Translations under genes and position numbers: made by a program
Source: Candidatus Chloroploca sp. Khr17
GTDB lineage: Bacteria; Chloroflexota; Chloroflexia; Chloroflexales; Chloroflexaceae
Direction of reading: 5' to 3'
DNA length: 64,000 nt
Assembly: GCF_004138165.1 (NCBI RefSeq)
Contig: NZ_RYFF01000022.1
Location: forward strand, 27,205 to 91,204
Shown: positions 44,498 through 53,667 of the stretch, one piece after another
Layout: every line of letters starts with the position of its first letter
Position numbering within the stretch: the stretch's first letter is position 1
The notes under the pieces: generated by a model
What the model was told of the DNA's origin: nothing
Seen by the model: only the letters and a program-made list of their open reading frames with translations
Databases searched by the model: none

Positions 44498-45070
44498 ATG
44501 TACACAGGCATTTCGGTGCAGAAACAACAACTTCGCCGCGTGATGCGCCAGCGTCGCGATGAGTTGGCCGGGCGTGAGGCGCATACGCAGGCGCTTTGTG
44601 CGCACCTGGAAAGCCTCCCGGCATATCACAATGCCGCCACCCTGCATACCTTTCTCCCGATGCAGAGCGAACCTGACCTGCGCCCGCTGTTGCGGCAGGC
44701 GCTGGCCCAGGGCAAACGAGTTGCGATCCCCGTTGTTGAGCCTGATGGCACCCTGACCAACAGTTGGATCAGCAGCCTCGATCCAGCGGCTTTTGTCACT
44801 GGGCGCTTTGGGACACCATACCCGACCATGCGGGAACTTGCCGAGCCCGGGACATGGCAGATCACCCTCGTGCCATTGCTTGCCTTTGATGCAGAGGGTT
44901 ACCGTCTTGGCTATGGCAAAGGGTACTATGATCGCCTGCTGGCGATGAGTCCTGGTTTGCATATCGGCATTGCTTTTGCCTGCCAGCAGGTGGCGCATGT
45001 ACCCCGTGAAACCCACGATATTCCACTTGACCTCATCGTCACCGAAGCAGGGATTTTTCCTCTGCTTTGA
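44498..45070 (+). CDS. 5-formyltetrahydrofolate cyclo-ligase
   Basis: A 190-residue enzyme that converts 5-formyl-THF to 5,10-methenyl-THF with ATP. The N-terminal basic helix QKQQLRRVMRQRRDEL, the FLPMQSEPDLRPLL segment, and the ATP/Mg-binding GYRLGYGKGYYDRLL are conserved. The stop codon is the TGA inside a TTTGACGCAAAG repeat core, so the last residues may have been reset by repeat insertion; the C-terminus (EAGIFPLL) is of normal length. It lies divergently from the MarR gene. Confidence 0.93.
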   Translation: MYTGISVQKQQLRRVMRQRRDELAGREAHTQALCAHLESLPAYHNAATLHTFLPMQSEPDLRPLLRQALAQGKRVAIPVVEPDGTLTNSWISSLDPAAFVTGRFGTPYPTMRELAEPGTWQITLVPLLAFDAEGYRLGYGKGYYDRLLAMSPGLHIGIAFACQQVAHVPRETHDIPLDLIVTEAGIFPLL

Positions 45071-45096
45071 CGCAAAGACGCAAAGGCGCGAAGGGT
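45067..45096. repeat. TTTGACGCAAAGG repeat copy 5, supplying a stop codon
   Basis: TTTGACGCAAAGACGCAAAGGCGCGAAGG begins inside the last codons of the cyclo-ligase gene; its TGA (45068-45070) is the stop. Confidence 0.75.
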
Positions 45097-45106
45097 GTTC
45101 AGCGTC

Positions 45107-45139
45107 AGACCTCACAGGTCTTCAAGACCTGTGAGGTCT
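45107..45139. terminator. 16-bp hairpin between convergent genes
   Basis: AGACCTCACAGGTCTT pairs perfectly with AAGACCTGTGAGGTCT around a single C (effectively a TTCAA loop). It separates stops at 45070 (+) and 45143 (-). No T-tract, so terminator function is inferred from position. Confidence 0.7.
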
Positions 45140-45142
45140 CAC

Positions 45143-46165
45143 TTATGGTGCCCAGGCAACGCCTGAGTCAACATCAAGCTGCATCCCTGTCGTGAGGCGA
45201 CGAGGCTCGCTGGCGACGAGCGTCCCCAGTTCCGAGAGACTGAGATCAGTGACCCAGAGGTCAAAGCCTGTTTCGCCGGGGGCAATAGCAAGAAAGGCGA
45301 GTTGTGTCACATCGGGGGCAAAAGCAGGGCTACGGGCGGTGCCAAGACTGGTGAGGCGTTGGGGCACCCCAACCCCGCCCGAGGGCAAACCAAAGAGATC
45401 GGTGCCACCACCATCACGGGCACTAAAGGCGAGCCAGAAACCATCAGGGGAAAAGGCAGGATCATAGCTCGGCACCGGTGCCCCTGGCACGACACGGACT
45501 TCGCGGGTGACGAGATCAAGCCGATAGAGTTGCTGCGCCCCCTGCGGCCCGAGGCCCGCCCGGGTAAAGACGAGCACCGCCCCATCAGGGCTAAAGGCAC
45601 TGCGTCCAACATGGGCATTGCTATCGGCATAGAGGCTGGTGATTGGCCCGGGGCTAGCCGCAAGCAACGCGAGACTCAGATTATAGTCGGCGGGCGGGTC
45701 ACCCACGGGTGGGGCGGCTTGGGCTGCCACGACGATTTGCATGCCATTGGGGTGCCAGGCAGGATACCAGACCCACCGGCTTGCATAGACACGCCTGAGG
45801 CTGTTGGGTGGCTCGGTGGTGCCAAATTCGGTTAATTGAGCGAGGGGGCCGCCTTCGGCATCGATCAGCAGGAGATCGCTAAAGCTGTTGTGGCGAACAA
45901 CATAAGCGATGCGATCACCGTTGGGGGACCAGGCCGGATGCACAGCCTCGCCTGACCCGAAGAGGGGCTGAGCCTCGTTGCCCTTCCATTGCCAGATGAC
46001 CCCCTCACGCACAAAGAGCAACCGCCCCGGCAAGGTCTCGCCGCGCACCACGCTCCCAGACGCCTCGCGGTCGGATCCGGCTGGCTCTGATGGTTGCGCA
46101 TTATCGCCACAAGCGGTCAAGAGCAGGGCCAAGATAAGCAGCAGGAAGAAACTGTATCGTCGCAT
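45143..46165 (-). CDS. PD40/TolB-like beta-propeller lipoprotein
   Basis: A 340-residue exported lipoprotein. The signal peptide has RRYSFFLLLILALLLTAC with lipobox LTAC, mature N-terminal Cys near residue 19. The rest is a beta-propeller with PD40-type repeats (AWSPNGDRIAYV, AWHPNGMQIVVA, AFSPDGAVLVFT, AFSPDGFWLAFS, AFAPDVTQLAFL), like the TolB propeller. The ATG at 46165 is supported by TAGGG upstream and the signal sequence. It is ten bases after the lipid-kinase gene. In a Chloroflexus-like cell without a usual outer membrane it would sit on the membrane surface. Role unknown. Confidence 0.88.
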   Translation of the reverse strand: MRRYSFFLLLILALLLTACGDNAQPSEPAGSDREASGSVVRGETLPGRLLFVREGVIWQWKGNEAQPLFGSGEAVHPAWSPNGDRIAYVVRHNSFSDLLLIDAEGGPLAQLTEFGTTEPPNSLRRVYASRWVWYPAWHPNGMQIVVAAQAAPPVGDPPADYNLSLALLAASPGPITSLYADSNAHVGRSAFSPDGAVLVFTRAGLGPQGAQQLYRLDLVTREVRVVPGAPVPSYDPAFSPDGFWLAFSARDGGGTDLFGLPSGGVGVPQRLTSLGTARSPAFAPDVTQLAFLAIAPGETGFDLWVTDLSLSELGTLVASEPRRLTTGMQLDVDSGVAWAP

Positions 46166-46175
46166 AGACGCAACC

Positions 46176-47141
46176 CTACCGTCGCACAAACCAACTGATA
46201 ATCCAGGGCAACAGCCGACGGGCCTCACGATTCGTCAGGGGCGCAGCCAGATCCTCGGGCAAATTGGGCGGCAAGAGAGCCTGGAGTGCGCCAGGAACAA
46301 CTTCAAAGGTCATCGGGGTCATCCCGATGGGATCGCCATCAACCTGTACCGGCATCCGCGGGCGCGAGGTCACCTCAATCGTACGGGCACGGTAATAGGC
46401 AATATCAGGATCCTGGCTATAGCTACGCAACAGAATCGCCCCCAGACGACGGAGGGCGCTCAGGCCATTGTAGCCTTTAATCACACAGACATCAAGCAGA
46501 CCATCGTCAATACTAGCCCGATGGGTAATTTTGACCAGGCCGCCATAGAGTTGTGAATTGCCAATAACGATCATCAGCACGCGCCCCCGGAACGGTCGGC
46601 CATCAAGTGTGATGCGGGTGCGCGCACCCCGGATACGAAAAGCCTCTTCGATGCCACGCACCACATAGGCAAATGCGCCAAAGCGACGTTTCTCAGCGGG
46701 CTTGACGCCCGCAGTAATCGCGGCATCAAAGCCAATCCCGGCCATCAACAGAAAATAGTGTTCACCGGCACGTCCGAGGTCAATCGGGCGGGGCTTCCAA
46801 CTCAACAGGGCCGTTGCGGCCGCCCGGGGTTGCAACGGCAACCCGAGCTCACGTGCCCAGACATTCATCGTACCGAGCGGCAACGTTGCCAGGGCCGTCT
46901 GCGAACCAACGAGCCCATTGATCACCTCGTTGATGGTACCATCACCACCGGCGGCGATAACCAGATGATAGCCCTGTTCCGCAGCCAAACGTGCCAGACG
47001 GCGCCCATCCCCGGCCGCACGAGTTGGTTCAAGCACGACCCGCCAGCCTTGCTCACGCCAGACACTCGCTGCAACTTCCAGTTCGCGCTCGAGCGTTTCA
47101 GCCTGGCCAGCCGTCGGATTGAACACAAGCATTGTTTGCAT
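46176..47141 (-). CDS. Diacylglycerol kinase-family lipid kinase (YegS/DgkB-like)
   Basis: A 321-residue lipid kinase of the DAGK catalytic fold. It has MLVFNPTAGQ at the N-terminus, the signature VIAAGGDGTINEVINGL near 65-80, LPLGTMNVWARELGLP and GIGFDAAIT. Family members phosphorylate diacylglycerol or related lipids. The frame is open far upstream, but the start at 47141 fits both the domain and the extended -10 promoter at 47177-47185. It is cotranscribed with the PD40 lipoprotein. Confidence 0.9.
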   Translation of the reverse strand: MQTMLVFNPTAGQAETLERELEVAASVWREQGWRVVLEPTRAAGDGRRLARLAAEQGYHLVIAAGGDGTINEVINGLVGSQTALATLPLGTMNVWARELGLPLQPRAAATALLSWKPRPIDLGRAGEHYFLLMAGIGFDAAITAGVKPAEKRRFGAFAYVVRGIEEAFRIRGARTRITLDGRPFRGRVLMIVIGNSQLYGGLVKITHRASIDDGLLDVCVIKGYNGLSALRRLGAILLRSYSQDPDIAYYRARTIEVTSRPRMPVQVDGDPIGMTPMTFEVVPGALQALLPPNLPEDLAAPLTNREARRLLPWIISWFVRR

Positions 47142-47176
47142 AATACCATCAATGATAGAGGGCTTAAGACTCTGGC

Positions 47177-47185
47177 AGTATACCA
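47177..47185 (-). promoter_or_regulatory. Extended -10 promoter of the lipid-kinase operon
   Basis: Minus-strand TGGTATACT (TGN plus TATACT), giving a leader of about 30 bases before the ATG at 47141. Confidence 0.45.
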
Positions 47186-47195
47186 CACCCGGCGG

Positions 47196-47224
47196 TTGAC
47201 ACCCCATAGCCTTTGCGTTACCAT
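47196..47224 (+). promoter_or_regulatory. Promoter of the xerD-glyS-tlyA operon
   Basis: TTGACA (47196-47201), 17-base spacer, TACCAT (47219-47224). It is divergent from the lipid-kinase promoter and about 75 bases ahead of xerD. Confidence 0.55.
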
Positions 47225-47305
47225 ACGCTCTACCCGCCTCCTCAAAGAACACCACGCATGTCCTGTATGGCTTTGTAGCAAATCTGACCAGCGGAAACAA
47301 GATGT

Positions 47306-48253
47306 ATGCAAGCGTTGATTGATCAATTTCTCGCGTATCTGGCGACTGAGCGAGGCAAAGCTCCAAATACTATTTCGGCCTATCGCATTGATCTCGATCA
47401 ACTTGTCGCATATGTGCAGGAACAAGACGTGAGGGCCTGGACTGACGTTACCCCTGATCATGTGATGGGTTTTTCGATCTTTTTGCGTGAGCGTCGGTAT
47501 GCCAATAGTACAGTTGCCCGACGTACCGCAGCAGTGAAAGCGTTTTTTGCGTATCTCGTGAGTCAGCACGTGATCGAGGTTGATCCCTCAACGGCAATTG
47601 ACTCACCAAAGGTTGATCGGTATACGCCAAAATCGCTCACGTTGTTCCAGGTTGATGAACTGCTCGAGTTGCCCCTGCGCTCGTCATCGCCTGAGGGGTT
47701 GCGCGATAAAGCAATGCTTGAGTTGCTCTATGCGACTGGGATGCGCGTGGGCGAACTGGTGGCGCTTGAGCTCGATGATCTGTCGCTTGAAGCGCGCACC
47801 GTACGCTGTGCGGGCCGCGGCGGGCGCGAACGGGTCTTGCCGCTCAACGATACGGCCTTTATTGCGATCGAGGAGTACCTCGATAATGCGCGTTCACAGT
47901 TAACGCGGTCAGACGGTGTGCGGGCCACGGCGCTCTTTGTGAATCACCGTGGCAAGCGGCTGACCCGTCAGGGCTTCTGGCTGATCCTCAAGGGCTATGC
48001 CGAAGAAATTGGGCTCTATGATCTGACGCCGCATACGCTGCGCCATTCGTTTGCCAGCCATATGCTCGCCAATGGGGCCGATCTGCGTGAAGTGCAAGAG
48101 CGCCTGGGCCATGCGTCACTTGCGACAACCCAGATCTATGCAACCATGCAGAGCGAGCAAGCTTCGTTGTTGCCGACGTTTGCTCAACTCAACTCAACGC
48201 GGTCTATCCCGCAGCCCAACGTTAAGGCAGATGCCGTTCAGGATGAGGATTAG
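47306..48253 (+). CDS. xerD: Tyrosine recombinase XerD/XerC family
   Basis: A 315-residue site-specific recombinase. An N-terminal SAM-like core-binding domain (FLAYLATERGKAPNTISAYR) precedes the catalytic domain with Arg in ATGMRVGELVAL, His-x-x-Arg in HTLRHSFASHML, His in RLGHASLATT and the nucleophile Tyr in TTQIYATM. It probably resolves chromosome dimers at dif. It has an acidic tail beyond the usual end. It lies three bases before glyS, so the two are cotranscribed. Confidence 0.93.
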   Translation: MQALIDQFLAYLATERGKAPNTISAYRIDLDQLVAYVQEQDVRAWTDVTPDHVMGFSIFLRERRYANSTVARRTAAVKAFFAYLVSQHVIEVDPSTAIDSPKVDRYTPKSLTLFQVDELLELPLRSSSPEGLRDKAMLELLYATGMRVGELVALELDDLSLEARTVRCAGRGGRERVLPLNDTAFIAIEEYLDNARSQLTRSDGVRATALFVNHRGKRLTRQGFWLILKGYAEEIGLYDLTPHTLRHSFASHMLANGADLREVQERLGHASLATTQIYATMQSEQASLLPTFAQLNSTRSIPQPNVKADAVQDED

Positions 48254-48256
48254 TTT

Positions 48257-49900
48257 ATGCCTGCTCTTTCGATGGATCAGATCGTCTCGCTCTGTAAGCG
48301 CCGGGGTTTTATTTTTCCGGGAAGCGAGATCTATGGCGGTCTTCAGGGAACTTACGATTTTGGCCCGTTGGGGGTTGAACTCAAGAATAATTTGATCGCT
48401 GATTGGTGGCGCACCAATGTCTATGCCCGCGATGATATGGAGGGGCTCGATGCGGCGATTCTGATGAATCGGTTGGTCTGGAAGTATTCCGGCCACGAGC
48501 AGACCTTCAATGATCCCCTGGTTGATTGTCTGGTCTGCAAGGGGCGCTTTCGTGCCGATAAGCTTGCCGATGCGCGCTGTCTGTTGCATCCTGATCAGCG
48601 CCCTGGAACTTGCGAGGGCCGCTTTACCGAGCCACGCGATTTCAATATGATGTTCAAGACGGCCATCGGGCCGGTCGCCGATGATGAGGCATTTGCCTAT
48701 CTGCGCCCCGAGACCGCCCAGGGTATTTTTGCCAATTTTGCGAATGTGTTGACGACGACGAGCCGCAAGTTGCCCTTTGGCATTGCGCAGGTCGGTAAGG
48801 CGTTTCGCAATGAGATCAATCCGCGCAATTTCCTCTTCCGGGTGCGCGAGTTTGACCAGATGGAGATTGAGTTTTTTGTGTTGCCGGGTACCGATGAAGC
48901 CTGGCACGAGCACTGGCTCCAGGCACGCCTCGACTGGTGGGCCTCGGTTGGGGTGCCCCGCGAGCGCATTACGATCTATGATGTGCCGGCTGATGAGTTG
49001 GCCCACTATTCGAAACGCACCTATGATTTGATGTACGATTATCCCTCCATTGGCGTGCAAGAGATCGAGGGCATCGCGAATCGTACCGATTATGATCTCG
49101 GTTCGCATAGTAAAGACCAAGCGCAACTCAATCTGACGGCCCGTGTGAATGCGAATCACGATAGTACGGCGCGTCTGACCTACTATGATGCCGAGCGCAA
49201 GACGCACCTGGTGCCCTATGTGATCGAGCCGTCGGCTGGGGTTGGCCGTGGGTTGCTGGCGGTGCTCTGTGAAGCGTATGCTGAGGAGATGACGAAGCCT
49301 CCCGCGCCCGAGCGCGTGACGGCGGTTGGTGAGGCGCTGGCGGCTTTCCTGAAGTCGGTCGGGCGCAATGAGAAGATGAGCCCGCAGCAACGCGATGATC
49401 TGCTCGAACAGGGCCATGCGATCGCCGCCGCCCTCCCTGAACGCCTGCCCGCCGTCGAGACGCTGCTGGCAATGCCCGGGGCCGATCTCATTGATCTTGG
49501 CAAAAAGCTGCGCGGCCAGGCTCAGCCGCTGCTTGATGAACACTATCGCACCGTGCTCCATCTGCGCCCGCGGCTCGCCCCGGTGAAAGTGGCGGTCTTT
49601 CCCCTGAAACGGAACCACGAAAAGATCGTTACGACCGCACGGCAGATTCGTCGCCAACTTCAACTAGAAAATAATATGCGTACGGTGTATGATGATACCG
49701 GAGCGATTGGCAAGCTCTATCGGCGTCAGGACGAGATCGGAACACCGTTCTGCGTCACGGTTGATTTTGATACCATCGGTGAAGGTAAAGATGGTTCGCT
49801 GACCGGAACGGTTACTGTACGTGATCGCGATACGATGGCCCAGGAACGGGTCGCGATCAGCGCATTGCAGGGCTATCTTGAGGCAAAATTGCGCAACTAA
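48257..49900 (+). CDS. glyS: Glycyl-tRNA synthetase (alpha2 type)
   Basis: A 547-residue class II synthetase of the single-chain dimeric type. [22 protein letters not shown] opens it (cited: [17 protein letters not shown]), motif 2 is [14 protein letters not shown], motif 3 is in [17 protein letters not shown], and the C-terminal anticodon-binding domain starts [15 protein letters not shown] helical insertion of about 80 residues (roughly 355-440, starting after CEAYAEE) separates motif 3 from the anticodon domain and is not part of the usual 460-residue form. It is in an operon with xerD. Confidence 0.95.
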   Translation: MPALSMDQIVSLCKRRGFIFPGSEIYGGLQGTYDFGPLGVELKNNLIADWWRTNVYARDDMEGLDAAILMNRLVWKYSGHEQTFNDPLVDCLVCKGRFRADKLADARCLLHPDQRPGTCEGRFTEPRDFNMMFKTAIGPVADDEAFAYLRPETAQGIFANFANVLTTTSRKLPFGIAQVGKAFRNEINPRNFLFRVREFDQMEIEFFVLPGTDEAWHEHWLQARLDWWASVGVPRERITIYDVPADELAHYSKRTYDLMYDYPSIGVQEIEGIANRTDYDLGSHSKDQAQLNLTARVNANHDSTARLTYYDAERKTHLVPYVIEPSAGVGRGLLAVLCEAYAEEMTKPPAPERVTAVGEALAAFLKSVGRNEKMSPQQRDDLLEQGHAIAAALPERLPAVETLLAMPGADLIDLGKKLRGQAQPLLDEHYRTVLHLRPRLAPVKVAVFPLKRNHEKIVTTARQIRRQLQLENNMRTVYDDTGAIGKLYRRQDEIGTPFCVTVDFDTIGEGKDGSLTGTVTVRDRDTMAQERVAISALQGYLEAKLRN

Positions 49901-49912
49901 AGCGAGGGGCCT

Positions 49913-50257
49913 ATGCAAGGTCGGTTTACTATTCCTACGCGCATCTACCTTGAATCCACAGAACGTGAGCGCTTGCTTGCCCTGCTTCAACGTGAAGGAC
50001 GTACCCTTGATGATCTGGTGACGGCACTGGTGACGGCGCATCTTGCGCACGTGCCTGAACCATCATCCGAGCAGCACGAGCGTGCCGTTGGCGAGGCGGT
50101 TGTTGGCGAATTGCACCAGCGGCGCACCGAGTTGCGCCGCTTGCGCTTCAAGTTGCACGATCCACACAATGAGCCGCCACACTGGTTGCGCACGATGGTG
50201 AGTGAGCTCGAAGCCGAAATCGCCCGGCTCGAGGTGCTCCAGGACCGCTGGACGTAA
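49913..50257 (+). CDS. Small hypothetical coiled-coil protein, 114 aa
   Basis: An unrecognised helical protein. The N-terminal 45 residues (FTIPTRIYLESTERERLLALLQREGRTLDDLVTALV, cited in part: IPTRIYLESTERERLLALL) look like a ribbon-helix-helix DNA-binding unit; the C-terminal half is a charged coiled coil ending EAEIARLEVLQDRW. It lies between glyS and tlyA with 12- and 6-base gaps, so it is expressed with them. Confidence 0.75.
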   Translation: MQGRFTIPTRIYLESTERERLLALLQREGRTLDDLVTALVTAHLAHVPEPSSEQHERAVGEAVVGELHQRRTELRRLRFKLHDPHNEPPHWLRTMVSELEAEIARLEVLQDRWT

Positions 50258-50263
50258 CGGCCA

Positions 50264-51052
50264 ATGAAGCTTCGTCTTGATGCGCTGATGGTCGAGCGTG
50301 GCCTGGTCGAGAGCCGTAGCAAGGCGCAGGCGCTCGTGATGGCCGGGAGTGTCAAGGTTGATGGGCAACCCGCCAGCAAGCCTGGGATGCAGGTTGATGC
50401 GCGTTGCGCCGTTGAGGTCGTCGCTGCGCTGCCCTACGCGAGTCGTGGCGGCTACAAACTGGCGCATGCGCTCGATCAGTTCGGGCTTGACCCGACTGGC
50501 CTGACCGCCCTGGATGCCGGTGCTTCGACAGGCGGTTTCACCGATGTCTTGCTGCAACGCGGGGCGCGTCTTGTCTATGCGGTTGACGTTGGCTATGGCA
50601 TCCTTGAGTACCGGCTCCGTGCTGATGCGCGGGTGGTGCCGTTGGAGCGGACGAATATCCGTTATCTGGAGGCGCTGCCCCCTGCGCCTGGGGGCGACAC
50701 TTCGATCCGAGCGCCTCTGGCCGAGTGTGCGGTGGTTGACCTTGCCTTCATCTCGCTCAAGCTGGTTTTGCCTGCGATCCAGCGCTTGCTTACGCCGAGT
50801 GCCTGGGTGGTGGTATTGATCAAGCCCCAATTTGAAGCTGGCCCCGCCCAGGTTGGCAAAGGCGGCGTGGTGCGCGATCCGGCGATCCACCGCAGTGTTA
50901 TTCGCCAAGTACTCGGCGTGGCCAACGAACGCGGGCTCACCGCGTGCGGTCTGACCCGCTCGCCGATCACTGGACCCGCCGGCAATCAGGAATTTCTTGC
51001 CTGGTTGCAACCAGGTGGAACGCCGCTTGAGCTGGAAAAGATTGTGCTTTAG
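50264..51052 (+). CDS. tlyA: TlyA-family rRNA 2'-O-methyltransferase
   Basis: A 262-residue methyltransferase that in other bacteria 2'-O-methylates cytidines in 16S and/or 23S rRNA. An S4 RNA-binding domain (KLRLDALMVERGLVESRSKAQALV) is followed by an FtsJ-like Rossmann domain with SAM loop LDAGASTGGFTDVLL, Asp in AVDVGYGIL and KPQFEAGPAQVGKGGVV near the C-terminus. Its TAG stop is inside the first bases of a 21-bp hairpin. Confidence 0.93.
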   Translation: MKLRLDALMVERGLVESRSKAQALVMAGSVKVDGQPASKPGMQVDARCAVEVVAALPYASRGGYKLAHALDQFGLDPTGLTALDAGASTGGFTDVLLQRGARLVYAVDVGYGILEYRLRADARVVPLERTNIRYLEALPPAPGGDTSIRAPLAECAVVDLAFISLKLVLPAIQRLLTPSAWVVVLIKPQFEAGPAQVGKGGVVRDPAIHRSVIRQVLGVANERGLTACGLTRSPITGPAGNQEFLAWLQPGGTPLELEKIVL

Positions 51053-51095
51053 TGGTTCGCGACGTGGCGGCTTGGCCGCCACGTCGCGAACCACT
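51051..51095. terminator. 21-bp perfect hairpin at the tlyA stop
   Basis: Arms 51051-51071 and 51075-51095 pair perfectly around TTG; the arm includes GGTTCGCGACGTGGCGGC. It overlaps the tlyA stop codon and lies ahead of a convergent gene end (51135). Confidence 0.85.
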
Positions 51096-51134
51096 CTGGG
51101 AGGCTGGGGAGCGCAGCAGCGATTTTGGAAGACA

Positions 51135-51725
51135 TCACCGTGACTCAAAACGACGGCGGAGCCAATCAACGGCAACGGTCAGCGCAATCAAGACGAGAAT
51201 GCCTGGCAAAAAGATCCGCGGGATCATAAAGAGCACAGCCAGACCAAAAAGCCAGATGATGCTATTGATACCATTGAAGTAGCGCCCACGCAGGGCTTCA
51301 CTGATAAAACTGGTGAGGCCAACAACCACAAGAATGCCCGGCCAGAACTGACGGGTAAAGAAGAGCAGGGCCAGGCCAAGCAAGAAGATCACCCCGGCAA
51401 TCGCATCAGTGGCCGGCTGTGCCCGTGGCTGCGCAGGTGGTTCTGGCACAGCCAGATCGCGGGCAGGTTCAAGATCGATGATAGGTGGCGAACTGCGCGT
51501 TGGCATGGCGGCAGGATCACCGAGGCGCTGACCACAACGCACACAAAAGACCGCATACGGTGGATTGTTGGCCCCACATGCCGCACACGTGATCACATTG
51601 GGGTCGCTGGCCTTGGGCAACACAACGGTCGCACCGGTGACCCCCGGTCGCTCGGTTGGCGTTCCACACTCAATACAAAAAGCCGCATCATCGGGCAGAT
51701 CGGCACCACAGGCTTGACAACGCAT
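51135..51725 (-). CDS. Double zinc-ribbon membrane protein, 196 aa
   Basis: Two N-terminal zinc ribbons (CQACG ... CIECG, then CAACG ... CVRCG) are followed by a proline-rich linker and three or four hydrophobic helices at about 108-125, 128-145, 152-168 and 170-187 (FLLGLALLFFTRQFWPGILVV, cited in part; FGLAVLFMIPRIFLPGILVL). The ribbons face the cytoplasm if the positive-inside rule holds. Similar small zinc-ribbon membrane proteins are common in Chloroflexota; function unknown. Confidence 0.82.
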   Translation of the reverse strand: MRCQACGADLPDDAAFCIECGTPTERPGVTGATVVLPKASDPNVITCAACGANNPPYAVFCVRCGQRLGDPAAMPTRSSPPIIDLEPARDLAVPEPPAQPRAQPATDAIAGVIFLLGLALLFFTRQFWPGILVVVGLTSFISEALRGRYFNGINSIIWLFGLAVLFMIPRIFLPGILVLIALTVAVDWLRRRFESR

Positions 51726-51815
51726 GGCTTCCTCCGCAACATTCGGTCACATGTGACCAGATAGAACCACCGCAATCTTCTGGGAGGGTCGGCTCAGCAG
51801 CTTTACTCTCGACTC

Positions 51816-51867
51816 GTAGTGCCGACTTCAGTCGGCTGAGCCGGAAGCCGACTGAAGTCGGCACTAC
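51816..51867. repeat. 22-bp perfect hairpin (GTCGGC family)
   Basis: Arms 51816-51837 and 51846-51867 are perfectly complementary with an 8-base loop (GAGCCGGA). AAGTCGGCACTCC recurs at 51898-51910. It lies upstream of the zinc-ribbon gene and downstream of the SBP gene, both on the minus strand. Confidence 0.82.
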
Positions 51868-51970
51868 CATAGATTCGATGGACTATTGAATATTCATAAG
51901 TCGGCACTCCGATGAGCATACATTGTAATGCACCCTGAAACCTTGTTCCAGAAAATAGTGGAGATCGTCG

Positions 51971-53305
51971 TTAAAAGCGACTCAGACACGCTTCGGCCTC
52001 GCGTTGCATATTCAGCGGGGCCTGATTGACCTCAAGCGTACCGTCAAGAAGCCGCCCCATCCAGGCATTGATCCCATAGAGCGCGCAACGGACGGCCTGC
52101 GTTGGCGGCAAGCCAGGCGCCTCGGCGGCGTGCCGAGCGGCTGCGGCCAGCGCGGGATCATCGCCATTGACAAGTTGCGCAAGCACGGTCTGTTGTGCGG
52201 GTAAGCGCCCGAGGTCACGGGCCAACTTCAACTGAACCTCGGGTTCGCTGAGCAGCGCCGCCAGCGTTTCAACCTCGGCCAGGCCTGACGCATCAAGCCC
52301 GGTTGTAACCATCAGATAGGTGCCACCAAGGGGCGCAAGCGGAGCCTTGCCGGTTGCGGGGACCATCGGTAGTGGGGCAATGCCGAGTTCAAGAGTCTCG
52401 CTCACTGCACGATAGCGGGGCAAGGCCCAGTCACCATCAATCGCGAAAGCGGCATACTCCTGGGCAAAGAGGCGCTGCCCACGCGCATAGCTATCGCCAT
52501 TGGTTGGGGCGGCGGTATACAACTCACGCATCAAGTTCAGGGTAGCCGTCATCGCCGGCGTATTGAGCGTAATCGTTGCGCCGGTAGGATCGGTTGGAGC
52601 GCCGCCAAACGCATGCAACCAGGGCAACACCCAGTGCGGATCAGTCCAGGCCATCACCAGACCAGCCGTCATTGGATTGCGCGCCGCCCGCGCACGGACA
52701 ATCAACTCATCGCTGGTGGAGGGCGCTGCCTCGATCAACTCACGATTGTAGAGCAACAAAAGGCTATTGCGCGCCAGCACCGGAACACCCCAGAGCCGAC
52801 CATCATAGGTTGCAGTGGTGAGCACCGCCGGCAACGCCTCGGTTGAGCGCAGAGCATCGGGTACCGGCTGCAGGTGACCATCAAGCAACAGACCAGCAAG
52901 ATCCTCTTGATGTCCCCAGATCAGATCAGGCAACGGCTCGCCGCGTACCGACGCTGTCGCAATACTCAAACGGAGACCATCGGGCGGGCGCGGCACAACC
53001 TCGAGTTCAAGGTCGGCGCGTTGGGCCAGATCGGCGAAGAGCGCCTGCACCGTAGCGAGCGCGGGGCCTTCTTCAGCAACCCAGATCGAAAGCGCAGGAA
53101 GCGTGGGCGTCGGTGTCAGTGTCGGCGGTACACGCGTGGGCAACGGCGTCGCCGCAGGGCGAGGCACGAGCGTCGGTGTTGGCGACGGTTCACGCGCTTG
53201 ATCCACCACAATCTCAGGTGATAGAGGAGGAGCAACACACCCGGTAGCGACCATCGCCAAGAGCATTGCGAGCAACAGCAACCAGATTGTACGCAAAAAC
53301 TTCAT
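51971..53305 (-). CDS. Extracellular solute-binding lipoprotein (ABC family 1, sugar type)
   Basis: A 444-residue exported lipoprotein. The signal peptide FLRTIWLLLLAMLLAMVATGC has lipobox VATGC; a threonine/proline-rich tether (PTPTLVPRPAATPLP) follows. The mature domain is a family-1 periplasmic-binding fold: LPDLIWGHQEDLAGLLLDG, RLWGVPVLARNSLLLLYNRELI, AFAIDGDWALPRYRA. Permease and ATPase genes are not adjacent, so it would need partners elsewhere. A TATAAT (minus strand, 53317-53312) sits so close to the ATG that the message could be leaderless. Confidence 0.85.
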   Translation of the reverse strand: MKFLRTIWLLLLAMLLAMVATGCVAPPLSPEIVVDQAREPSPTPTLVPRPAATPLPTRVPPTLTPTPTLPALSIWVAEEGPALATVQALFADLAQRADLELEVVPRPPDGLRLSIATASVRGEPLPDLIWGHQEDLAGLLLDGHLQPVPDALRSTEALPAVLTTATYDGRLWGVPVLARNSLLLLYNRELIEAAPSTSDELIVRARAARNPMTAGLVMAWTDPHWVLPWLHAFGGAPTDPTGATITLNTPAMTATLNLMRELYTAAPTNGDSYARGQRLFAQEYAAFAIDGDWALPRYRAVSETLELGIAPLPMVPATGKAPLAPLGGTYLMVTTGLDASGLAEVETLAALLSEPEVQLKLARDLGRLPAQQTVLAQLVNGDDPALAAAARHAAEAPGLPPTQAVRCALYGINAWMGRLLDGTLEVNQAPLNMQREAEACLSRF

Positions 53306-53311
53306 AGCCGC

Positions 53312-53317
53312 ATTATA
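53312..53317 (-). promoter_or_regulatory. -10 box very close to the solute-binding gene start
   Basis: Minus-strand TATAAT ends seven bases before the A of the ATG, so the predicted transcription start is at or next to the start codon. No clear -35 is visible. Confidence 0.4.
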
Positions 53318-53355
53318 GTACAGTCTGCTATCCACCGTAGCCTAACCGCACATGG

Positions 53356-53396
53356 CATGCGTGTCCCTGTGGCTGTAGGCCACAGGGATACGCATG
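53356..53396. repeat. 18-bp hairpin with GGCTGTAGGCC centre
   Basis: Arms 53356-53373 and 53379-53396 pair with one G-T mismatch; loop TGTAG. The centre GGCTGTAGGCC is shared with the 39.87 kb hairpin. It is in the divergent gap before the phosphofructokinase gene. The remaining 53397-53660 shows no gene. Confidence 0.75.
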
Positions 53397-53667
53397 TAAC
53401 TGATCTTAGCTTTGTTAATCACTACCTTGCGGAAAGCAATCTTAACCGCACAGCCGCTCGCAAAGGATTATTATAGACGGCACGAGACGCGTTTACATGC
53501 AAGTAGTTCAGCCATCTACCTGTTAGGAACCATCTCTACAATGGTGTAAAGGGATGTTCTGTGCTTACGATAATGAATCGAACGGTTACATGCAGCTTTC
53601 GGCCGAAGCATCGAGCATCAAGCAGTATCCGTGACAAGTGGTACGATAAGGCTATGAAGGAGTGACT

